A stretch of 6,918 nucleotides of DNA from DATKEH01 sp035546355 (GTDB taxonomy: Bacteria; Acidobacteriota; Thermoanaerobaculia; Multivoradales; JAIOJS01): NCBI GenBank assembly GCA_035546355.1, contig DATKEH010000021.1, positions 1-6,918 on the forward strand. The letters are read 5' to 3'. This document shows, piece by piece, positions 1 through 5,900 of this stretch. The notes under the pieces are model-generated. The model had not been told where the DNA came from, ran no database searches, and saw nothing but the letters and a program-made list of their open reading frames with translations. The position numbers and the translations under genes were made by a program. How positions within the stretch are numbered: position 1 is the first letter of the stretch; the number at the start of each line of letters is the position of its first letter.

Positions 1-1
1 G

Positions 2-265
2 CTGCCGGTGGCGCTGGTGACCGACCGTTCGGACCCCAAGCTGGCCCACCTCGACGGGCTCAACCTGTCGCGCGCCTGGATGCTCGAGGGGATCGCGTCC
101 GGCCTGCCGCCGGGTGACCCGCGGCAGGCGGCGCTGGCCGCGGCGGCGGCCGCCCACGCCGCCGCCGCCCTGCCGCACGTCATCGGCGAGCACTACGAGG
201 GCGGCCACTGGCTGGGCAGCTTCGCCACCTACCTGGTGACGCGGCGGGGCGTGGGGCCACCCTGA
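2..265 (+). CDS. DUF2891 family protein, C-terminal part (5' end outside window)
   Basis: The open frame runs in from the left edge and ends at a TGA, so about 87 C-terminal residues are visible. The GTG at position 8 is internal and should not be taken as the start. Recognisable family landmarks are the segment DPKLAHLDGLNLSRAWML, an Ala-rich helix followed by a conserved His (AAAHAAAALPHV), and the closing motif HYEGGHWLGSFATYLVT. These match what I know of the C-terminus of DUF2891 proteins, which are usually around 330-370 residues; about three quarters of the gene therefore lies upstream. DUF2891 has no established biochemical function. The conserved Asp, His and Trp residues suggest a helical enzyme-like fold, but this is inference. 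No export signal can be judged because the N-terminus is missing. The gene converges on the leftward msrB block. Confidence 0.82.
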   Translation: MPVALVTDRSDPKLAHLDGLNLSRAWMLEGIASGLPPGDPRQAALAAAAAAHAAAALPHVIGEHYEGGHWLGSFATYLVTRRGVGPP

Positions 266-268
266 CCC

Positions 269-285
269 AGCCCTCGCCCAGGGCT
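269..285 (+). terminator. Hairpin just after the DUF2891 stop, possible terminator
   Basis: A perfect 6-bp stem, AGCCCT / AGGGCT, with a 5-nt loop (CGCCC) starts 3 nt after the stop codon. Only two T residues follow, so it is not a classical U-tract terminator. The location between convergent transcripts fits a transcription-end or mRNA-stabilising structure working on either strand. Confidence 0.35.
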
Positions 286-292
286 TCCGGCG

Positions 293-376
293 TCAGTCCT
301 CGCGCAGCGTCGCCAGCGGCGCGCGGCGCAAGGCCCGGCGGGCCGGCAGCAGGCAGGCGATGGCGCCGAGCCCGCC
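293..376 (-). pseudogene. C-terminal remnant of a MacB/FtsX-type ABC transporter permease
   Basis: Reading leftward and ending at the TGA at 295..293, this frame encodes GAIACLLPARRALRRAP followed by LATLRED and stop. That is the characteristic end of FtsX/MacB-type permeases, including the large permeases abundant in Acidobacteriota: the last transmembrane segment runs into a 'PARRA' loop, then '(D)P..ALR.E' and stop. Only about 25 codons remain. Upstream the frame runs directly into msrB, whose stop codon is at 390..388 in a different frame, and the translation there no longer resembles a permease. No start codon or ribosome-binding site for such a short peptide is evident. I read it as the stub of a permease gene whose 5' part was removed or displaced when msrB came to lie here. 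The call rests on motif recognition only; a chance resemblance in GC-rich sequence is possible but unlikely, given the match runs to the stop. Confidence 0.6.
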
Positions 377-387
377 TCGACCGCCCT

Positions 388-969
388 TCAGTCCTCGAAC
401 AGCTTCACGTACTCGCCGTAGCCTTCCGCTGCCAGCCGCTCCACCGGGATGAAGCGCAGGGCGGCGGAGTTCATGCAGTAGCGCTTCCCGGTCGGCTGGG
501 GGCCGTCGGGGAAGAGGTGGCCGAGGTGCGAGTCCCCGTGCTGGGAGCGCACCTCGGTGCGTACCATCCACAGCTTGCGGTCCTGGCGCTCGACGATGTT
601 GTCCGGCTCGAGCGGCGCCCAGAAGGAGGGCCAGCCGGTACCGGAGTCGTACTTCTCCCGCGAGCTGAAGAGCGGCTCGCCCGAGACGATGTCGACGTAG
701 ATCCCCTCCTGCTCGTTGTCCCAGTACTCGTTGCGGAACGGTGGCTCCGTGCCCTCGTGCTGGGTGACCTCGAGCTGCATGGGGGTCAGGCGCCGCTCGA
801 GCTCGGCGTCGCTGGGCTTGCTGTACACCTTCCGGCCCTCCTCGTCGGTGTGGATCGATGGCGCGGCCCGCTCGCCGCGTGCCTGCTGCTCCCGCCTCGC
901 CTCGCCGGACGCGGCCCCGCAGGCGACGAGGGCGAGGGCGGCGACGGCGCCGAAGATCGTGTATCGCAT
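388..969 (-). CDS. msrB: Peptide-methionine (R)-S-oxide reductase, predicted lipoprotein, zinc-less single-Cys form
   Basis: This 193-residue protein reduces methionine-R-sulfoxide in oxidised proteins. The N-terminus is a lipoprotein signal with lipobox LVAC (acylated Cys17), so it should be membrane-anchored outside the cytoplasm; residues 18-40 form a charged linker. The MsrB domain spans about 58-190: VTQHEGTEPPF (68-78), EGIYVDIVSGEPLF (88-101), KYDSGTGWPSF (106-116), RTEVRSQHGDSHLGHLFPDGP (137-157) and RYCMNSAALRF (163-173) with catalytic Cys165. The two CxxC pairs that bind zinc in many MsrBs are absent (Asp93/Ser96 and Ser142/Gly145 occupy those places). Thr111 stands where the Neisseria PilB-type enzyme has its resolving Cys. 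Apart from Cys17 the protein has only Cys165. The start is supported by GGGAGG (979..974) 4 nt upstream of the ATG. It lies 89 nt downstream of the methyltransferase gene on the same strand and may be co-transcribed, but it also has a candidate promoter of its own. Confidence 0.95.
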   Translation of the reverse strand: MRYTIFGAVAALALVACGAASGEARREQQARGERAAPSIHTDEEGRKVYSKPSDAELERRLTPMQLEVTQHEGTEPPFRNEYWDNEQEGIYVDIVSGEPLFSSREKYDSGTGWPSFWAPLEPDNIVERQDRKLWMVRTEVRSQHGDSHLGHLFPDGPQPTGKRYCMNSAALRFIPVERLAAEGYGEYVKLFED

Positions 970-999
970 GCGTCCTCCCGTTCTTCCCGCAGTCTCGCG

Positions 1000-1015
1000 G
1001 AGGCCTGCCGGCCTC
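1000..1015. other. Hairpin between the methyltransferase and msrB
   Basis: GAGGCC / GGCCTC forms a perfect 6-bp stem with a 4-nt loop (TGCC). No T-run follows on either strand, so intrinsic termination is not well supported. If msrB starts from the -10 element at 1028..1023, this hairpin would sit at the very 5' end of the msrB mRNA. If the two genes share a transcript it lies in the spacer. Confidence 0.3.
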
Positions 1016-1022
1016 GCCCCCC

Positions 1023-1028
1023 ATTATC
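1023..1028 (-). promoter_or_regulatory. Candidate -10 element for msrB
   Basis: On the - strand this reads GATAAT, five of six matches to the TATAAT consensus. It is one of the very few AT-rich hexamers in the non-coding sequence here. It lies about 54 nt upstream of the msrB ATG and just beyond the methyltransferase stop. I see no good TTGACA-like -35 at 16-18 nt spacing (the hexamer there reads roughly CATCCG), so the call depends on the -10 alone. Confidence 0.35.
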
Positions 1029-1058
1029 CGCGCCGGCGGCGCCAGCGGATGTATCGGC

Positions 1059-1616
1059 TCACCGCCGCCAGGTGTAGATGCGCATCGGCGGCAGGTTCAG
1101 CAGCTCGCCGACGATCACCGGCTCGCCGAGGATCGGGCGGGCGAGCTCGGCGACCGTCTCCCGCACCTGGTAGGCGACGAAGCGCCCCCCCGGGGCCAGC
1201 GCCTCGCGCACCGCTTCCAGGGTGCGGCGGCCCTCGGCGGCGGGCATGGTGGAGAAGGGGATGCCCGAGACCACCAGGTCCGCGCGCTCCTCACCGACCG
1301 CCGCCAGGGCGGCGGTGATCTCGGTGGAGGGGCCGAGATGGACGGTGAGGCGCGGATCGGCGATGTCGCCGCGCAGTACGGTCACGAACTCCGGGCTGAT
1401 CTCGAGCGCCACCAGCCGCGCCTCCGCCGGCAGATGCTCGAGCAGCTCGCGGGTCACCGCCCCGGTTCCCGGCCCGAGCTCCACCGCCAGACGGGCGGTC
1501 GCCGCGTCTCCGGCCTCGGCGATCCGCTGCGCCAGGAAGCGTGAGCTCGGCCACACCGAACCCACGCCTCTGGGGTTGCGGAAGAAGCCTCTGAGGAAGT
1601 CGAAAGGACGGCTCAT
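1059..1616 (-). CDS. Class I SAM-dependent methyltransferase, PmtA-like (phospholipid N-methyltransferase type)
   Basis: A 185-residue protein. The N-terminal signature FLRGFFRNPRGVGSVWPSSRFLAQRI (residues 7-32) is typical of the PmtA-like group, whose characterised members methylate phosphatidylethanolamine. The SAM-binding core follows: motif I VELGPGTGAVT (45-55), acidic end of strand 2 at Glu72 (ALEIS), a region around GPSTE (95-99), motif IV-like VVSGIPFSTMP (115-125), and the post-motif segment LAPGGRFVAYQV (140-151). It ends NLPPMRIYTWRR, as such proteins do. There are no transmembrane segments or signal peptide, so it is probably cytosolic or peripheral at the membrane. The ATG at 1616 is preferred because the family signature begins five residues later; the frame stays open to 1751 but that extension is low-complexity. 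No ribosome-binding site lies at normal distance: GGGAGG at 1641..1636 is 19 nt away and partly inside a hairpin. The substrate is not proven; relatives with the same N-terminus are often only annotated 'methyltransferase'. Confidence 0.85.
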   Translation of the reverse strand: MSRPFDFLRGFFRNPRGVGSVWPSSRFLAQRIAEAGDAATARLAVELGPGTGAVTRELLEHLPAEARLVALEISPEFVTVLRGDIADPRLTVHLGPSTEITAALAAVGEERADLVVSGIPFSTMPAAEGRRTLEAVREALAPGGRFVAYQVRETVAELARPILGEPVIVGELLNLPPMRIYTWRR

Positions 1617-1750
1617 CGGCGGGGGACCGCCGGCGCCTCCCTGCAGGTGCCGGCGGAGCGGCGGTCCACGACGGATGCTACACCCCGGGCGGTGCCCTGC
1701 GACGCTCGGGTGCAGGCGGATCCCGCGCCAGGGAGGTAGGATCTCCGCCA
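1617..1750. promoter_or_regulatory. Divergent intergenic region with weak promoter-like elements for both flanking genes
   Basis: This 134-bp spacer separates the leftward methyltransferase from the rightward DinB-like gene and must hold at least one promoter. On the - strand, TAGCAT at 1680..1675 (4/6 to TATAAT) would start an mRNA near 1668, just ahead of the hairpins. On the + strand, TAGGAT at 1737-1742 (4/6) lies 8 nt before the DinB-like ATG and could give a nearly leaderless transcript; GGGAGG at 1731-1736 could alternatively be that gene's ribosome-binding site, though its 14-nt spacing is long. No convincing -35 hexamer is visible for either. Confidence 0.35.
1624..1667. other. Two mutually exclusive hairpins in the methyltransferase 5' leader
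   Basis: Stem A pairs 1627-1637 (CCGCCGGCGCC) with 1646-1656 (GGTGCCGGCGG): 11 positions with a single mismatch or wobble, and an 8-nt loop. Stem B pairs 1624-1632 (GGACCGCCG) with 1659-1667 (CGGCGGTCC), a perfect 9 bp. Both use 1627-1632, so they cannot form fully together. In the leftward mRNA the structure ends about 8-11 nt before the methyltransferase ATG and includes its only Shine-Dalgarno-like GGGAGG. It could also act at the DNA level as an operator. Confidence 0.45.
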
Positions 1751-2287
1751 ATGGCCGCGTCAGACCTCTCCCGGGCCGAGCAGCGCTACCGCCGGCTGCT
1801 GGTCGGCCTCGACGCGGTGGACGCGGTGGCGGCGCTCGCCGACGCCGACCTCGAGCGGCGCCAGCCGCGGGTTTCGCGGTGGGGCGTGGCGCAGCACCTC
1901 GAGCACCTGGCGGCGGCGGACCGGGTGACCTGCGACTGGATCGACCGGCTGCTGAACGATCCGGAGTGCGGCCTGCCGGTGGCGCCGAAGCTGGTCGGCC
2001 GGCTGATCCTCGGGCTGGGCTACATCCCCCGCGGGCGCGGCAAGGCGCCGCGCGCGGTGGTGCCCAGCGGGCTGCCGGCGGCGGCGGTCCGCGCGCTGTG
2101 GGCGACGAGCGCGGCGCGCTGGCGTGGCTACGGCGACCGCTTGCCGGCCATCGCCGCCTGCCCGGCCGGCTTCCCCCACCCCTACTTCGGGGTGCTGCCG
2201 CTGGTCGAGTGGCTGCGCTTCACGCCGGTGCACCACCATCACCACCTCAAAATCGTGCGCGACATCCGCGGCGCCGCGGCGGCATGA
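1751..2287 (+). CDS. DinB-like / DUF1569-type four-helix protein
   Basis: A 178-residue protein with the layout of the DinB/YfiT metalloprotein superfamily. Helix 1 is at about 6-31; a second helix carries W44GVAQHLEHL (first metal-ligand candidates His49 and His52); a third helix lies around 108-128. The C-terminal motif HPYFGVLPLVEWLRF (143-157) leads into VHHHHHLKIVRDI (160-172), which supplies the remaining histidines. The HPYFG...EW...H..HH pattern is what I associate with DUF1569. Members of this superfamily bind a divalent metal through three His; some are thiol-dependent transferases, but most, including DUF1569, have no known reaction, so no substrate is assigned. Start: ATG at 1751 with GGGAGG 14 nt upstream, or a leaderless start. 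Its stop overlaps the yceH start by ATGA, indicating translational coupling. No export signal. Confidence 0.75.
   Translation: MAASDLSRAEQRYRRLLVGLDAVDAVAALADADLERRQPRVSRWGVAQHLEHLAAADRVTCDWIDRLLNDPECGLPVAPKLVGRLILGLGYIPRGRGKAPRAVVPSGLPAAAVRALWATSAARWRGYGDRLPAIAACPAGFPHPYFGVLPLVEWLRFTPVHHHHHLKIVRDIRGAAAA
2266..2279. repeat. Perfect 14-bp GC palindrome before the yceH start
   Basis: CCGCGGCGCCGCGG is its own reverse complement and ends 4 nt before the yceH ATG, inside the last codons of the DinB-like gene. It replaces any recognisable Shine-Dalgarno sequence, so yceH is probably translated by ribosomes terminating on the upstream gene. Alanine and arginine codons in GC-rich DNA can make such palindromes by chance. 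Confidence 0.4.
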
Positions 2288-2937
2288 AGGGGCGGCTGGC
2301 GCGACCGCTCGACGAGATCGAGCTGCGGGTGCTGGGTTGCCTGCTGGAGAAGGAGCTGTCGACGCCGGACGCCTATCCGCTGACCCACAACGCGCTGCTC
2401 GCGGCGTGCAACCAGAAGAGCAACCGCGACCCGGTGCTGGAGCTGGCGGCGGCGGCGGTCGAGGAGGCGCTGACCTCGCTCATGGGGGAGATGCTGGCCT
2501 GGCGCGTGCGCGGGGCGCGGGTGCTGCGCTGGCGCCACAATCTGGGCGACAAGTGGCACCTGGGGCCGGCCGAGAAGGCGGTGCTGGCCGAGCTGTTGCT
2601 GCGGGGGCCGCAGACGCCGGGGGAGCTGCGCTCGCGGGGCGAGCGGATGCACCGTTTCGGCGCCCTGGGCGAGGTGGAGGCAGTGCTGGCGGCGCAGGCG
2701 GCCGGGGGCGACCCCCTGGTCGAGGAGCTGCCGCGGGCCGCGGGGCAGAAGGAGCGGCGCTGGGTCCACCGCCTCGGGGATCCCGCGGCCCGCGTCGCGC
2801 CGGCGGTAGCGGCGACGCCGCGCGCGGGTTCCGCGGCGGCGGCCGCCGGCGACCTCGCCGCCCGGTTGGAGCGGCTGGAGGAGCGGGTCGCCGAGCTCGA
2901 ACGGCAGCTCACGGCCCTGCGCGGGCAAGGAGCGTAG
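2284..2937 (+). CDS. yceH: YceH family protein (DUF480 / UPF0502)
   Basis: A 217-residue protein, almost the same length as E. coli YceH (about 215). Two winged-helix-like domains are visible. The first holds EIELRVLGCLLEKELSTPDAYPLTHNALLAACNQKSNRDPV (11-51), the strongest family signature. The second holds AEKAVLAELLLRGPQTPGELRSRGERMHRF (96-125) and then LVEELPRAAGQKERRWVH (145-162). An Ala/Pro-rich linker (167-188) leads to a short coiled coil, DLAARLERLEERVAELERQL (190-209), which also ends E. coli YceH. The loop between the two domains (about 75-93) is shorter than in E. coli. The fold suggests DNA or protein binding, but the molecular role of YceH is not established. It starts inside the stop of the DinB-like gene (ATGA overlap) and is the last gene of this rightward unit, facing the BNR gene tail to tail. 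Confidence 0.94.
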   Translation: MKGRLARPLDEIELRVLGCLLEKELSTPDAYPLTHNALLAACNQKSNRDPVLELAAAAVEEALTSLMGEMLAWRVRGARVLRWRHNLGDKWHLGPAEKAVLAELLLRGPQTPGELRSRGERMHRFGALGEVEAVLAAQAAGGDPLVEELPRAAGQKERRWVHRLGDPAARVAPAVAATPRAGSAAAAAGDLAARLERLEERVAELERQLTALRGQGA

Positions 2938-2963
2938 GGGCGGCCGGCGCGGAGGCCGGCCCC
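2938..2963. terminator. Palindrome between convergent genes, possible bidirectional terminator
   Basis: GGCCGGC (2942-2948) pairs perfectly with GCCGGCC (2955-2961) around a 6-nt loop. A further G-C pair is possible beyond one mismatch (2940 with 2963). It fills most of the 45-bp gap between the yceH stop and the BNR stop. There is no T-run on either strand. The edge sequence GTAGGGGC...GCCCC is also reminiscent of short dispersed palindromes found between genes in GC-rich genomes. Confidence 0.4.
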
Positions 2964-2982
2964 GACGACGCCCGGCGTCTCC

Positions 2983-5900
2983 TCACCGCCAGCCGAAGAA
3001 CGGCAGCATCGCGTCGGAGCCGGCGGGCCCGCCTTCGCGCTTCCTCTCCCACTCCTCGCGGGACAGCTTGACGAGGGGCGCGAGCTGCTTGGCCTGCAGC
3101 CGCCGGCCGAGCTCGGCGAGCGTCGCCGCGGCGGTCTTCTGCTCGAGCTCCTCTTCCCGCGCCGCGAGCTCCGCCGACAGCACCGCCAGCCGCTCGAGCT
3201 GCGAGTCGGTGGGGCGGCCGGCGAAGCCGTTGACCGAGCCGTAGAGGCTGGACAGCCTCTCGCGCAGCTGCTCTTCGCCGGACAGCCAGCCCGCGGGGTG
3301 CGTCGCCACCGTTCGCTTGCGCAGCGCCTCGAGCTCGTCGGCCCAGGCGGTGAGCCGCCGCGCCGTGGCGTCGCGCGCGCCGAGCGTGTCGGCCCGCGCC
3401 CGCGCCTGGTCGCGCAGGTCCTCGAGGGTGTCGGCCACGTAGGTGAGCCGGCCGAGCTGGCGGTAGAGCTCCAGCGCCGTCTCCTGCTGCAGCTTGCGGT
3501 CCTCGGCCGCGTGCGGCGACCGCGGGTCGGCCACCAGGGAGACCTGCCCCTCGTAGGTCTGATCGCCCTTGGTGATGCGGTAGTTGTAGGTCCCCTCGGG
3601 CACCCGCGGCCCCTCGAAGGCCGGCACCAGCGAGTTGCCCGGCGGTACCTTCGGCGCCTTCAGCCGCATCGGCCACTGCACCTGGTTGATGCCCACCCGC
3701 AGCCCCGCCGGCAGGGTGGTGATGAGCTCGCCCGCGCCGTCGAACACCTCGACCCGGAAGTCGCCGAACAGGTGGCGTTTCGCCAGGTGGTAGTGGATGC
3801 TCGCCGCCTGCGGTGGGTTGGGGGCCACGAACTCGGCATCGCTGCCGAAGTCCTGCAGGCCGCCGCCGAGGGTCATGATCGCCGGCTCGGAAGGGAGGAT
3901 CGCCAGCTCCTGCTGCATCGCCTCGGGGGTGAGGGCGCGCAGCGGCGTCAGGTCGTCGAGGATCCAGATGCCGCGGCCGTGGGTGGCCAGCACCAGGTCG
4001 TCGGCCTCGGGGTGGATCACCATGTCGTGCACCGCCACCCTGGGCAGCCGGCCTGCGAACCGGGCCCAGCGGCCGCCGCCGTCGATCGACACCCACAGGC
4101 CGAGCTCGGTGCCGAGGAACAGCAGGTCGGGCCGCTCGAGGTCCTGGCGCACCGAGAAGGCGTACCCCTCGACGGCCGACTCGCCGCCCACCAGCGGCTG
4201 CCAGCTGGCGCCGTGGTCGGTGGTGCGGAACAGGTAGGGGGTTATGTCGCCGGTGCGGTGGCCGTCGAAGGTGACGAAGGCGGTCGCGGCGTCGTGGGGG
4301 CTCGCTTCCACGAACGACACCCAGGTGTGGGCGGGGACCCCGGGCACGTTGCCGACCACGTTGCTCCAGCTGCCGCCGCCGTCGCGGGTCACCTGCAGGT
4401 TGCCGTCGTCGGTGCCCACCCAGATCACCCGCGGGTCCTTGGGCGACTCGGCGATGGCGTAGAGGGTGGTGTGGTTCTCGGCCGTCGAGTTGTCGACGGT
4501 CAGCCCCCCCGACTCCATCTGCTTCTGCTTGGCCGGGTCGTCGGTGGTCAGGTCCGGCGAGAGGCGCTGCCAGGATTCGCCGCGGTCGGTCGAGCGGTGC
4601 AGGTACTGCGAGCCGACGTAGAGCGCCCCCGAGGGGGCGGCGAGAAACGGCGTGTTCCAGTTGAAGCGCAACCTCGCGCCGTCGGCGGGCGGGTAGGGGG
4701 TGATGTCCTTGAGCTCGCCGGTGGACAGCCGCACGCGGGCCAGGTTGCCGCCCTGGTACTCGGAGTAGACCAGGTCGGGGTCCTCGGGGTCGGCGAAGGT
4801 CCAGAACCCGTCGCCGAAGCCGACGTTGTCCCAGTGCTTGTTGCGGATCCCGCCCGGCGCCCGCGACGGCCCCATCCACGAGCCGTTGTCCTGCAGCCCG
4901 CCGTAGACGTTGTAGGGCCACTGGCTGTCGACGGCGACGCGGTAGAACTGCGACACCGGCAGGTTGGTGAAGTGCCGCCAGTGGCCGCCGCGGTCCTGCG
5001 ACTCGTAGACGCCGCCGTCGGTGCCGAGGATCAGGTGCAGCGGGTTGCGCGGGTCGATCCACAAGGCGTGGTGATCGGGATGGATCGAGCCGATGCTGAA
5101 GCTGGCGAAGGGCGAGCTGAAGCTCCTGCCGCCGTCGCGGCTGATCGACAGGGTCAGCCCCGGCTTGTAGACGATCTCGTGATCCTGCGGGTCCACCACC
5201 ACCAGGGCGAAGTAGAAGGGCCGAATGCTGACGTTGAAGCCGGAGCTCGTCTCCCGCCAGTGCAGCCCGAGGTCGTCGGAGCGGTAGAGCGCCGTCTTCT
5301 CGGCCGCCTCCACCACCGCGTAGACCGTGCTCGGCCGCGACGGCGCGACCGCCACGGCGATGCGTCCCAGGTCCCCCTTGGGCAGCCCGTCGCGCATCTC
5401 CTGCCAGCTGGCGCCGCCGTCGGTGGAGCGGTACAGGCCGCTGCCGGGGCCGCCCGAGGTGAAGGTCCAGGGCTGGCGCCGGAACTGCCACATGCCGGCG
5501 TAGAGGATCCGCGGGTCCTGGGGATCCATGGCCAGGCTGCTGCAGCCCGTCGCGGCGTCGACCTGCAGCGACGCCTCCCAGGTCTGGCCGCCGTCGGTGG
5601 ACTTGTAGACGCCGCGCTGCTCGTGGTCGTCCCACAGGTGCCCGGTGGCGCAGACGTAGACGGTGTCGCCGTCGCGCGGATCGACCGCCACCTCGGCGAT
5701 GCGCTCGGAGTCGGCGAGCCCCATGTGCCGCCAGGTGTCGCCGCCGTCGGTGGACTTGTACACCCCGTCACCCACCGAGACGCTGTTGCGGGCCCAGGTC
5801 TCGCCGGTGCCGACCCAGACCGTCTCGGGGTCGCCGGGGTCGACGGTGACCGCGCCGATCGACTGGGTGTGGCCGTCGAACACCGGCGCGAAGGTGATGC

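Noticed and set aside
293..1024. A full-length gene in the frame holding the permease tail
   Set aside because: Upstream of about position 376 the frame runs antiphase through msrB and encodes Arg/Pro-rich nonsense; only the last ~25 codons look real.
1617..1751. 45-residue N-terminal extension of the methyltransferase to the ATG at 1751
   Set aside because: The extension covers the divergent promoter and hairpin region and has no family similarity. The signature FLRGFFRNP begins right after Met at 1616.
1222..2937. Long + strand open frame continuing into yceH
   Set aside because: Only the part from 2284 has YceH motifs. Upstream it crosses the antisense methyltransferase and the DinB-like gene in the wrong frame.
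2909..5635. 908-codon open frame on the - strand, other frame of the BNR gene
   Set aside because: Arg/Pro/Gly-rich frame shadow with no domain signature. The in-frame family motifs all belong to the 6144..2983 frame.
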